Assembly: GCA_016282815.1 (NCBI GenBank)
Contig: JAEELU010000014.1
Span: forward strand, 1-14,858
DNA: 14,858 nt
Direction: 5' to 3'
DNA from: Acholeplasmatales bacterium
GTDB lineage: Bacteria > Bacillota_I > Bacilli_A > Acholeplasmatales > Anaeroplasmataceae
Shown here: piece after piece, positions 6,501 to 14,427 of the stretch
How the letters are laid out: the number at the start of each line of letters is the position of its first letter
Position numbering within the stretch: the stretch's first letter is position 1
The notes under the pieces: generated by a model
The model's database searches: none
What the model was told of the DNA's origin: nothing
What the model saw: only the letters and a program-made list of their open reading frames with translations
Program-made: the position numbers and the translations under genes

Positions 6501-8778
6501 ATTCATCCATGAATGTATATGGTGTTATACCCTCCATACCATATTCTCCCATGGTATCAAATGGGATATCAGGGTCTAGAATTTTATTGGATAAATCCTC
6601 TGTTACACTATTGGTAATTCTATATGTTAAGGTTGTTTGTCTTTCTAAATCCAGCTGGTGAATTGCTAGATCTAGGGTCTTTAAATCACCTAAAATTATA
6701 AGCTTCTTCTTAGCTCTTGTTATAGCTGTATAAATAAGCTTACGCTTTAGCATAATACTATAATTTGGTAATATCGGAAGTATTACATTATCAAATTCAG
6801 AGCCCTGAGATTTATGTATACTCATAGCATAAGCAAGTGATAAATTATCTAAATCTGATGCTTTATATGTAACAATTCTATCATCAAATTTAATCAACAA
6901 TACATCCTTTTCATCCTTTTTTGTAATGTCAGTAATTACACCTATATCACCATTCATAACATCTAATACTGTATCATTTTTAAGCTGTAATACCTTATCA
7001 TTCTTCTTAAAGAATTTATCATCCCTAATGATAGATTCTGTATTTAAATTATATTTTTCTTGGATTCTTTTATTAACCTCATCGATACCACTTATACCAG
7101 CATACATTGGTATTAATATTTGAATACCTGTTAATAAATCTCCGCCCTTAGATATAAAATTATCTATTATTCTAAATAATCCATTTACTAATCCCTTAGC
7201 GTCAAAGGGATAAAAGAAAACCTCTTTTTTCTTATTAAAAATGTTATAATCAATTCTTTGAGATAATACCATTGATGATAATGATATTATATCTGAATCT
7301 CTTGCCTGTCTCATTATTTGATTTAGTCTTGTTACCTTAAATATTGGTGAATTAATTAAATCAAATAATACATTACCAGGTCCTACAGATGGTAGCTGAT
7401 TACTATCACCAACTAATATAATCTGTACACTATTTAATAATGCCTTAAGTAAATTATTTAATAATACTATATCTATCATTGATGCTTCATCGATGATTAT
7501 AAGCTTCTGTGATAATGGAGAGAGCTCATCATGCTGAAATACTCCATCCTGAGTATAGCCTAAGGCCTTATGGATTGTAGATGCCTTATAGCCTGTAGTT
7601 TGTACCATCCTCTTAGAGGCTCTACCTGTAGGAGATACCATAAGCACATTATATTCAAATGTATCATCAGAAATAGATACATTATTTAATCTAGCATATG
7701 TATATAATATACCCTTTAATATTGTAGATTTACCAGTACCTGGACCACCGGTAATAATAGATAGCTTATTAAGTAATGAATTAATGATAGCCTCCTTTTG
7801 AAGTGGAGTATATGATAATTCAAGCTTACCCTCTACATAATCTAATGCTTCCTCTATTTTCTCTCTAGAGTAGCCCTTGATCTTAGTATCATTAATCTTA
7901 ATTAATCTTTCTGCAACCTTACATTCTGCATTATATAAATAGCCTATATAGATTCTATCATCCTCTTTAATAAGCTTTTTATCTCTTATTAGCATATCTA
8001 TTGCATCATTATATAGCTCATCTAAAATATTATTATTTCCTAACAATCTCTTAGTTGATAGGATTAGCTGAGATATAGTTAAGAATGTATATCCATATTC
8101 ATTACATACCATTGTTATAGTATAAACTAGAGCTGCCTTAATTCTTCTAATATCATCCTCTCTAAAGTTTAAATCTAGAGCTAATCTATCACATCTTTTA
8201 AAGCCAAAGCCCTCAATATCATAAATTAATGTATATGGGTTTTCTTCAATAATATTAACTGAATCAAGGCCATAAATATTATAGATTCTTTCAACCATCT
8301 TATGAGTTAATCCAAATGAAAATAATCTAATAAATACCTGTTCAGTTTGGATATTATTCTTTAGCTCCTCATATAGGAAATCCTTTTTTGTTTGATTTAA
8401 TCCCTTAATATCATCAAGATTACTCTTATCCTCAATTATTTTATTTATCGCATCAAGGCCTAGCTTTTCTACGATATTCGTTGCGAGCCTGATACCTATG
8501 CCATAGAATTTATCACTTGATAAATAAGATATTAATCCACTCTTAGTAAAATTATCACTTCTTTGATATGATTCAACGTAAAATTGCTCACCATATTTAG
8601 TTTCCTTCATATAGCCAAAAAACTGATAAGAAAGCCCCTCATCTAAATGTGGAAAATTACCCACTATAGTGACCTTACTATCAGCTGTTTCGATTTCACA
8701 TACCTTGTACAATGAATCCTGACTTTCAAATATGTAATTGATAATTTGACCAGTAATAGATTTAATATCCTTATCCAT
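6499..8778 (-). CDS. recD2: RecD2 (YrrC-type) SF1B 5'-3' DNA helicase
   Basis: This 759-residue ATP-dependent helicase belongs to the RecD2 group, which works without RecBC in DNA repair and replication-fork maintenance. The N-terminal third (1-320) is the RecD2-specific part: a small beta domain, then helix-hairpin-helix-like segments such as GIGIRLATNIVEKLG (93-107). The motor domains follow: Walker A GGPGTGKST (344-352), motif Ia VSPTGRASKR (381-390), Walker B IIIDEAS (427-433), motif III GDSNQLPSVGPG (457-468), motif V MSIHKSQGSEFD (652-663) and motif VI YTAITRAKKKL (683-693). The C-terminus GITPYTFM (750-757) is typical of Bacillota RecD2. Length is close to B. subtilis YrrC (about 800). 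The start overlaps the mnmA stop by one base (TAATG). The mnmA-recD2-alaS neighbourhood matches Bacillus, without the TPR gene in between. Confidence 0.95.
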   Translation of the reverse strand: MDKDIKSITGQIINYIFESQDSLYKVCEIETADSKVTIVGNFPHLDEGLSYQFFGYMKETKYGEQFYVESYQRSDNFTKSGLISYLSSDKFYGIGIRLATNIVEKLGLDAINKIIEDKSNLDDIKGLNQTKKDFLYEELKNNIQTEQVFIRLFSFGLTHKMVERIYNIYGLDSVNIIEENPYTLIYDIEGFGFKRCDRLALDLNFREDDIRRIKAALVYTITMVCNEYGYTFLTISQLILSTKRLLGNNNILDELYNDAIDMLIRDKKLIKEDDRIYIGYLYNAECKVAERLIKINDTKIKGYSREKIEEALDYVEGKLELSYTPLQKEAIINSLLNKLSIITGGPGTGKSTILKGILYTYARLNNVSISDDTFEYNVLMVSPTGRASKRMVQTTGYKASTIHKALGYTQDGVFQHDELSPLSQKLIIIDEASMIDIVLLNNLLKALLNSVQIILVGDSNQLPSVGPGNVLFDLINSPIFKVTRLNQIMRQARDSDIISLSSMVLSQRIDYNIFNKKKEVFFYPFDAKGLVNGLFRIIDNFISKGGDLLTGIQILIPMYAGISGIDEVNKRIQEKYNLNTESIIRDDKFFKKNDKVLQLKNDTVLDVMNGDIGVITDITKKDEKDVLLIKFDDRIVTYKASDLDNLSLAYAMSIHKSQGSEFDNVILPILPNYSIMLKRKLIYTAITRAKKKLIILGDLKTLDLAIHQLDLERQTTLTYRITNSVTEDLSNKILDPDIPFDTMGEYGMEGITPYTFMDE

Positions 8779-9902
8779 TAATACATTCTCTTTTCATCAT
8801 TATAATAAACATCATCTATTATTCCACCACCAAGGCATATTTCACCATCATAGATTACTACTGCCTGTCCTGGTGTTACTGCACGTACATCATCATAAAA
8901 AATCTGCATCTTATCATCATCGATAAACTTAAATGTAATTTTATTATCTGCCTGACGATATCTAAATTTAGCTGTATATTCCTTACCCTCAATCGGCTTA
9001 TATGATATCCAATTTAGGCTAGATGCATAGCAGTTATTTGAAATTAAATAAATACTATCATGACCCTGACCTACTATTAGCTCATTCTTTTCTAGGTTCT
9101 TACCACAAACGAACCAAGCCTCGTTCTTAAAATCGTGATTACCACCAATTCCAAGTCCCTTTCTTTGACCGATAGTATAATACATTAATCCATCATGCTT
9201 ACCGATTACTCTGCCATCTGTAGTTACGATATTACCAGGCTGAGCAGGTAAATAGTTTTGTAAAAATTTCTTAAAGTTTCTTTCACCTATGAAGCAAATA
9301 CCTGTACTATCCTTTTTATCGGCAGTATATAAATTACTATCCTTAGCTATTTGTCTTACCTCAGGCTTAGTTAAATGTCCAATAGGAAACAGGCTATGTC
9401 TTAGCTGCTCCTGGCTTATTTGAGATAGAAAATATGTCTGATCCTTATTAGAATCTACTCCTCTTAATAAATAGCTCATATCCTTATCATGCTTAACTCT
9501 AGCATAATGTCCCATGGCGATATAATCAGCACCTAATGATTTTGCCTTTTCCCAGAATGCATCAAATTTAATATATTTATTACACATAACATCCGGATTA
9601 GGTGTTCTATTCTTTTTATATTCACTTAAAAAATATTGAAAAACAGTATTCCAGTATTCTTCAATAAAATCAACTCTATTTAATTTAATGCCAAGCTCCT
9701 TAGCTACCTTTTCAGCATCCTGATAATCCTTCTCCTGAGGACATACCTCATCATCAATATCCGGATTACCTAAAACATCGTTATTTGTAGCACTATCCCA
9801 ATTTCTCATGAACATAGCCTCTACATCGTAGCCCTCATCCTTAAGAAGCTTTAGCGCAACTGATGAATCAACTCCACCAGATAAGCCTAATATAACCTTC
9901 AT
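8778..9902 (-). CDS. mnmA: tRNA-specific 2-thiouridylase
   Basis: This 374-residue enzyme adds sulfur at position 2 of wobble U34 in Lys, Glu and Gln tRNAs, using ATP and a persulfide donor. The PP-loop is SGGVDSS (8-14). The two catalytic cysteines are C107 in TPNPDVMCNKYIKF and C203 in STGICFIGERNF. The IGQRKGLGIGG segment is at 244-254, and a C-terminal beta-barrel domain ends with GQAVVIYDGEICLGGG. An insertion near 40-60 (NND-LGNP-CPQE-DY) differs from the E. coli enzyme and resembles Mollicutes and related Bacillota. AGGAGG lies upstream of the ATG at 9902. In many Bacillota a cysteine desulfurase gene sits directly upstream; here ung is there instead, so the sulfur donor must be encoded elsewhere. 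Confidence 0.96.
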   Translation of the reverse strand: MKVILGLSGGVDSSVALKLLKDEGYDVEAMFMRNWDSATNNDVLGNPDIDDEVCPQEKDYQDAEKVAKELGIKLNRVDFIEEYWNTVFQYFLSEYKKNRTPNPDVMCNKYIKFDAFWEKAKSLGADYIAMGHYARVKHDKDMSYLLRGVDSNKDQTYFLSQISQEQLRHSLFPIGHLTKPEVRQIAKDSNLYTADKKDSTGICFIGERNFKKFLQNYLPAQPGNIVTTDGRVIGKHDGLMYYTIGQRKGLGIGGNHDFKNEAWFVCGKNLEKNELIVGQGHDSIYLISNNCYASSLNWISYKPIEGKEYTAKFRYRQADNKITFKFIDDDKMQIFYDDVRAVTPGQAVVIYDGEICLGGGIIDDVYYNDEKRMY

Positions 9903-9911
9903 AAGCTCCTC

Positions 9912-10559
9912 CTATTTATACCAATTAATAGGTGTTATTCCGTTTTTAATTAAAAAATCATTAGCCTTTGAAAAAGGCTTAGAACCAAAAAATCCTCTAT
10001 ATGCAGAAAGTGGTGATGGATGTGCTGATGTAATAATGAAATGCTTAGGATTATTAAGAAGCTTTGTTTTCTTAATCGCAGGTGCACCCCACAAGATAAA
10101 CACAATTGGCTTATCCATCTTATTGATTTCTTTTATTACATTATCAGTAAATTCCTGCCAGCCATAATCCTTATGAGAGAATGCTAAGCCCTCTCTTACT
10201 GTTAAGCATGTGTTTAATAATAAAACACCCTGCTTAGCTAAATAATCTAAATTACCATCCTGATTTATTTTAACACCAAAATCATTTTCCATTTCCTTAT
10301 AGATATTTACTAAGGAAGGTGGAAGCTTTTTACATAATACACTAAAGGCAAGGCCATGTGCCTGATCAGGCTCATGATATGGATCCTGACCTAATATAAC
10401 TACCTTTACATCATTATATTTAGTGTATTTAAAAGCATTATATATATCATCATATTTAGGATAGCATGTATAGGTATTATATTCATTATCTACCTTATTC
10501 TTAAGCTCACTATAATATGGCTTATTCTTTTCATTATTTATAAAATCTATCCATTCCAT
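9912..10559 (-). CDS. ung: Uracil-DNA glycosylase, family 1
   Basis: This 215-residue enzyme removes uracil from DNA at the first step of base excision repair. All family-1 motifs are present: the water-activating loop ILGQDPYHEP (55-64, catalytic D59), the uracil-binding LLLNTCLTVR (113-122), GWQEFTD (133-139), VFILWGAPA (153-161) and the DNA-intercalating loop HPSPLSAYRGFFG (180-192, catalytic H180). The ending INW is also typical. The start ATG at 10559 follows GAGGGAAAATAATA and lies 2 nt after the recN stop. Its place between recN and mnmA is not the Bacillus arrangement, but it fits the repair content of this unit. Confidence 0.97.
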   Translation of the reverse strand: MEWIDFINNEKNKPYYSELKNKVDNEYNTYTCYPKYDDIYNAFKYTKYNDVKVVILGQDPYHEPDQAHGLAFSVLCKKLPPSLVNIYKEMENDFGVKINQDGNLDYLAKQGVLLLNTCLTVREGLAFSHKDYGWQEFTDNVIKEINKMDKPIVFILWGAPAIKKTKLLNNPKHFIITSAHPSPLSAYRGFFGSKPFSKANDFLIKNGITPINWYK

Positions 10560-10561
10560 TA

Positions 10562-12241
10562 TTATTTTCCCTCTATTAATTCCTTAGCATGCTCTAGGGC
10601 ATATAAGGATACCATATCACCTGATAGCATTTTGGCAATTTCTATTACTCTCTTTTCACCATCTAAATCCTCTATCATTGTTTTAGTTCTATCATTCTCT
10701 AATACCTTGTAGATATGCTTATGATATTTACCACGTGAAGCAACCTGAGGTAAATGAGTAATGCATAATACCTGCATATTTTTAGATATGCTTTCCATTT
10801 TGATTGCTATCTTTTTAGCAGTAACACCACTAACACCAGTATCTATTTCATCAAATATCATTAGATTAGCCATACTTGATTTAGAAAAATAGCTCTTAAA
10901 TGCTAGCATGATTCTACTCATTTCTCCACCTGAAGCTACCTTATATAGTGGCTTAAGTGGCTCACCCTTATTGAATGAGATTAAGAAATCTATTTTATCT
11001 ACACCTGATTCATCAAATATACTCTTATCTAAATAATCATCATATTTAGGCTCATTAAATTCAATTTTGAAATTAACATTTTCTAAATCTAAATCAGAAG
11101 CCTCCTTAATTATACCCTTTTCTATTTCAAGTGATAGCTTCTTTCTATAATTAGTAAGCTTAATGCTTGAATCCCTAAGCTTATTAAATAAGCTATTTAA
11201 TTCCTTTTTAGTATTATTAAGTAGCTCATCATAATTATTATTCATATCAAGCTCAATATTTATTTCATCTAAATATTTAATTAGCTCACTAACATCCTTT
11301 TTATATTTATCCTTGGCTTTATTAATTTTATTTAATCTATCGATTGAATTATTTAATTCAGCCTCATCATAATCAAGTGAATTTAATTCCTTTATTACCT
11401 CATCCTTAATGTCACCTGATATATAATATAAATCCATTAGTTTTTCCGAATATTCTCTAAATTTATCATCATATGAGGAAATATTATCAAGTGCCTTGGC
11501 AGCCTCATATACTATATCTAAACCACCATTATCAGATGATAATAAATTATATGCCTCACTAAGGCTATTATTTATTTTATCGAAATTAGATAGCTTATTT
11601 ACCTTATCCTCTAATTCCTTATCAATACCCTCATAAAGCTCTAGAGCTTCTAGCTCATTCTTTTCATATTCTAAGAATTCTAGCTTATCCTTTAGATTCT
11701 TATTACCTAATACTATCTTATCGTATACCTTATATTTATCTAAATAATCATATAGAGATTTTGAATATTCACTCATTATTTTATCAAATGTCTTATCTCC
11801 CTTAGGATCAATAAATGATAAATATATTTCGGGATTAAATAGCTTATATGTATCATTCTGAATATGAATATCAGCCAAATAAATACTTATATTCTTTAAA
11901 AATTGTAATGTTACATTAGAATCATTTATTTTAATAACATTTCTAGATGAATCTATTATTTCTCTATAAACAGTTATTGTATCTAAAATATTAATTGAAT
12001 TCTTTTTAAATATTTCATCAAGTAGGCTATTATGAGTAAATACTCCCTTTATAATAGCCTTCTTCTCGTTATATCTAATCATATCGCTATCTGCACGAGC
12101 ACCAAGTAAAAGGGAAATAGTGTCGATAATTAAAGATTTACCGGCACCTGTCTCTCCTGTTAGTACAGTCATTCCATCATTAAATTTTAATGTTAAATCC
12201 TCAATGATTGCGAAGTTTTTAACAGATAACTCTAATAACAT
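10562..12241 (-). CDS. recN: DNA repair protein RecN (SMC-like ATPase)
   Basis: This 559-residue SMC-family ATPase acts early at DNA double-strand breaks with RecA. The N-terminal ATPase half begins LSVKNFAIIEDLTLKF and has Walker A GETGAGKS (29-36). A Lys/Glu/Leu-rich coiled coil occupies about 155-350. The C-terminal half has the ABC signature SGGEMSR (437-443), Walker B LMIFDEID (460-467, with D464 and E465) and the H-loop ITHLPQVAS. Length matches the family. The ATG at 12241 is 2 nt after the tlyA stop, with AGGAG inside the tlyA end at 9 nt spacing. In Bacillus, argR/ahrC lies between tlyA and recN; it is absent here. Confidence 0.97.
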   Translation of the reverse strand: MLLELSVKNFAIIEDLTLKFNDGMTVLTGETGAGKSLIIDTISLLLGARADSDMIRYNEKKAIIKGVFTHNSLLDEIFKKNSINILDTITVYREIIDSSRNVIKINDSNVTLQFLKNISIYLADIHIQNDTYKLFNPEIYLSFIDPKGDKTFDKIMSEYSKSLYDYLDKYKVYDKIVLGNKNLKDKLEFLEYEKNELEALELYEGIDKELEDKVNKLSNFDKINNSLSEAYNLLSSDNGGLDIVYEAAKALDNISSYDDKFREYSEKLMDLYYISGDIKDEVIKELNSLDYDEAELNNSIDRLNKINKAKDKYKKDVSELIKYLDEINIELDMNNNYDELLNNTKKELNSLFNKLRDSSIKLTNYRKKLSLEIEKGIIKEASDLDLENVNFKIEFNEPKYDDYLDKSIFDESGVDKIDFLISFNKGEPLKPLYKVASGGEMSRIMLAFKSYFSKSSMANLMIFDEIDTGVSGVTAKKIAIKMESISKNMQVLCITHLPQVASRGKYHKHIYKVLENDRTKTMIEDLDGEKRVIEIAKMLSGDMVSLYALEHAKELIEGK

Positions 12242-12243
12242 AA

Positions 12244-12999
12244 TTAAATACTCCTAACGAATGCTAAAAAGTTAATATTAGTTTTAATATTTCTTTTTAT
12301 AACACTTATAAATTCCTTATTGCCATCACCACCAAGTATTGGTGATATAGCTATTTTTTCAATACCTAAATTGTATTTAGCTAATTCTAAATTTAAATTT
12401 TCTAAAATCTTAATATAGGTATTCTTATCCTTTACAATTCCATTTTTCATATGGATTTTACCAACCTCGAATTGAGGCTTAATTAAGCACATTAAATAAT
12501 TATTATCATCAATTAGCTCAGATAGCTTAGGTAATAAATATTCGATACTTACAAATGATACATCCATAACCAAGATATCAAATTTGATATCAGGATTATA
12601 ATCAAGTATATTTGTATTTTCAAGTACGATGACTCTATTATCTTTTCTAAGCTTTTCATGTAACTGAGATGTGCCTACATCAAGTGCATAAACTAGCTTA
12701 GCACCATTTTGAAGTGCACAGTCTGTAAAGCCACCAGTTGATGAGCCAATATCAAGGATAGTTTTATCCTTAAAGCTTAAATTAAAGCTTTTAATTGCAC
12801 TCTCAAGCTTATATCCACCACGTGAAACATATGGGCAAATATCCTCTGAAATTTTGATAATGTCATTATCAGTAACATCAAAGCTTCCCTTTAATATCTT
12901 TTTATCGTTAACAAAGACATTACCTGCCTCTATTTCCATCTTAGCTTTATTTCTTGATTCAAAATAATTATTTTCTACTAAATATAAATCCAATCTCAT
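12244..12999 (-). CDS. tlyA: TlyA-family rRNA 2'-O-methyltransferase (S4 plus FtsJ-like)
   Basis: This 251-residue protein has an RNA-binding S4 domain at 1-60 (MRLDLYLVENNYFESRNKAK) and an FtsJ/RrmJ-like methyltransferase domain. The SAM site is DIGSSTGGFTD (83-93). The likely K-D-K-E catalytic residues lie in RGGYKLE (60-66, K64), MDVSFVS (145-151, D146), IKPQFE (173-178, K174) and the late NKEFISV (E229). Mycobacterial TlyA methylates C1409 of 16S and C1920 of 23S rRNA; the exact target here is inferred. The hemolysin name once used for this family is probably misleading. The gene is 2 nt after xseB, with little Shine-Dalgarno, so coupling is likely. The ispA and dxs genes usual at this spot in Bacillus are missing. 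Confidence 0.93.
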   Translation of the reverse strand: MRLDLYLVENNYFESRNKAKMEIEAGNVFVNDKKILKGSFDVTDNDIIKISEDICPYVSRGGYKLESAIKSFNLSFKDKTILDIGSSTGGFTDCALQNGAKLVYALDVGTSQLHEKLRKDNRVIVLENTNILDYNPDIKFDILVMDVSFVSIEYLLPKLSELIDDNNYLMCLIKPQFEVGKIHMKNGIVKDKNTYIKILENLNLELAKYNLGIEKIAISPILGGDGNKEFISVIKRNIKTNINFLAFVRSI

Positions 13000-13001
13000 A
13001 A

Positions 13002-13220
13002 TTATTCTTCAGTGAATTCTACTAAGCCATTATCTGTCATCTTTGATGTTACAAGCTTAGTATTTTCCTCTAGTATTTCGTAGCATTTCTTTGAAATCTC
13101 TACGCCCTTTGTATATCCCTTAACTGCTTCATCTAATGAAATATCCTTGTTTTCTAAATCTCTTAAGATTTTCTCTAGCTCTGTTAGATATTCCTCGAAG
13201 CTTAAATCCTTATTTTCCAT
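13002..13220 (-). CDS. xseB: Exodeoxyribonuclease VII small subunit
   Basis: This 72-residue helical protein has the XseB pattern: LSFEEYLTELEKILRDLEN (6-24) followed by ISLDEAVKGYTKGVEISKKC (27-46), which folds as a helical hairpin. Several copies bind the coiled-coil part of XseA to make active ExoVII, which degrades single-stranded DNA from both ends. The start at 13220 overlaps the xseA end by 11 nt. The sequence GAGGTGAAGG just upstream, inside xseA, gives the ribosome site. The overlap should keep subunit production linked. Confidence 0.95.
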   Translation of the reverse strand: MENKDLSFEEYLTELEKILRDLENKDISLDEAVKGYTKGVEISKKCYEILEENTKLVTSKMTDNGLVEFTEE

Positions 13221-14418
13221 TTTCCTTCACCTCTATTACCTTGCTGATGATATTACCATCCTTAAGGCTAGTAGAAATAATATCATCCTTTTTTACGTCG
13301 GTTGCCTTTTTGATAACCTTACCATTAACACTACTAATTGAATAGCCCTTATCCATAATCTTAAGAGGGTTATTAGCCTCAATAGAATTCTTGAGTAAAT
13401 TAAATTTATTATATTTCTCATCTAGGATGTGATTGATTAATAAATTTAATCTTGTTTTATAATTATCAAGTACTTCCTTCTTATGTGTTAATACATTAAT
13501 TGGATTTAGATTATCTAATCTCTTATCTAAATGCATTAAGACATTTTTATAATTATCAATTAAATTAAGTGTTCTCTTAGTTAGGGTATCAACATAGCCC
13601 TTAATTGTTTCCTTTAATACCTCAACATTAGGTGTTGCGATTTCAGCACCAGCTGTTGGGGTTGCAGCACGCATATCCGCTACAAAGTCAGCAATAGTAA
13701 AATTTATCTCATGTCCTACTGCAGATATAATAGGTATATCACTATTATAAATTGCATAGGCCACCTCACGCTCATTAAATGCCCATAAATCCTCGATTGA
13801 TCCACCACCACGGCCAACAATCAGTACATCACATAATCTATCAAAATTAGCACGTTTAATTTGGTTTTCAATATCGAATTTAGCATCATCACCCTGAACT
13901 ATTGCAGGATATAGAATCAAATGGCACATTGGATATCTTCTTGAAATAGTATTGATGATATCTCTTATAGCCGCACCTGTAGGTGATGTTACAACACCGA
14001 TAGTTTTTGGAAATCTTGGGATTGGCTTTTTATGTGCAGGGTCAAATAATCCTTCAGCCTCTAGCTCCTTCTTTAGCTTTTCAAATGCTAAAAATAAATC
14101 ACCAACGCCATCACTTTTTATTTCCTTAACATTAATGCTATAGGTACCTGCAGGCTGATATACCTGTACTCTTCCTCTAACGAATACCTTCATACCATCA
14201 GATAGGTCAAAATTAACCTTAGAGGCGTACATTGCAAACATAGTTGCGTCTATAGATGCGTTCTCATCCTTTAGCTTAAAATAAAAATGCCCACGAGAAT
14301 TCCTTTTGAAATTAGATATTTCTCCCTCTAGGAGCACATCCTCCAAATGTCTGTCGCGGTCAAATTTTAAGCTAATATATTTAGTTAGAGCAGTAACCGT
14401 TAAATAACGCTCCTCCAT
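13210..14418 (-). CDS. xseA: Exodeoxyribonuclease VII large subunit
   Basis: This 402-residue subunit carries the nuclease activity of ExoVII. Residues 1-100 form the OB-fold (LTVTALTKYISLKF; VLLEGEISNF at 28-37; GHFYFKLKDE). The catalytic domain follows with KTIGVVTSPTGAAIRDI (138-154, D153), VGRGGGSIEDLWAFN (201-215, R203) and SAVGHEINFTIADF (232-245, H236). A coiled coil of about 265-350 binds XseB, and the usual small C-terminal domain starts at DKGYSISS. The oddity is N239: the family normally reads HE-x-D here, and that Asp is, as I recall, required in E. coli ExoVII. The codon is AAT (13704-13702), one change from GAT. The flanking RAPTP is RAATP. The coiled coil looks shorter than in E. 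coli (456 aa). AGGAGG precedes the ATG at 14418. Confidence 0.95.
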   Translation of the reverse strand: MEERYLTVTALTKYISLKFDRDRHLEDVLLEGEISNFKRNSRGHFYFKLKDENASIDATMFAMYASKVNFDLSDGMKVFVRGRVQVYQPAGTYSINVKEIKSDGVGDLFLAFEKLKKELEAEGLFDPAHKKPIPRFPKTIGVVTSPTGAAIRDIINTISRRYPMCHLILYPAIVQGDDAKFDIENQIKRANFDRLCDVLIVGRGGGSIEDLWAFNEREVAYAIYNSDIPIISAVGHEINFTIADFVADMRAATPTAGAEIATPNVEVLKETIKGYVDTLTKRTLNLIDNYKNVLMHLDKRLDNLNPINVLTHKKEVLDNYKTRLNLLINHILDEKYNKFNLLKNSIEANNPLKIMDKGYSISSVNGKVIKKATDVKKDDIISTSLKDGNIISKVIEVKENGK

Positions 14419-14427
14419 ATTAGCCTC

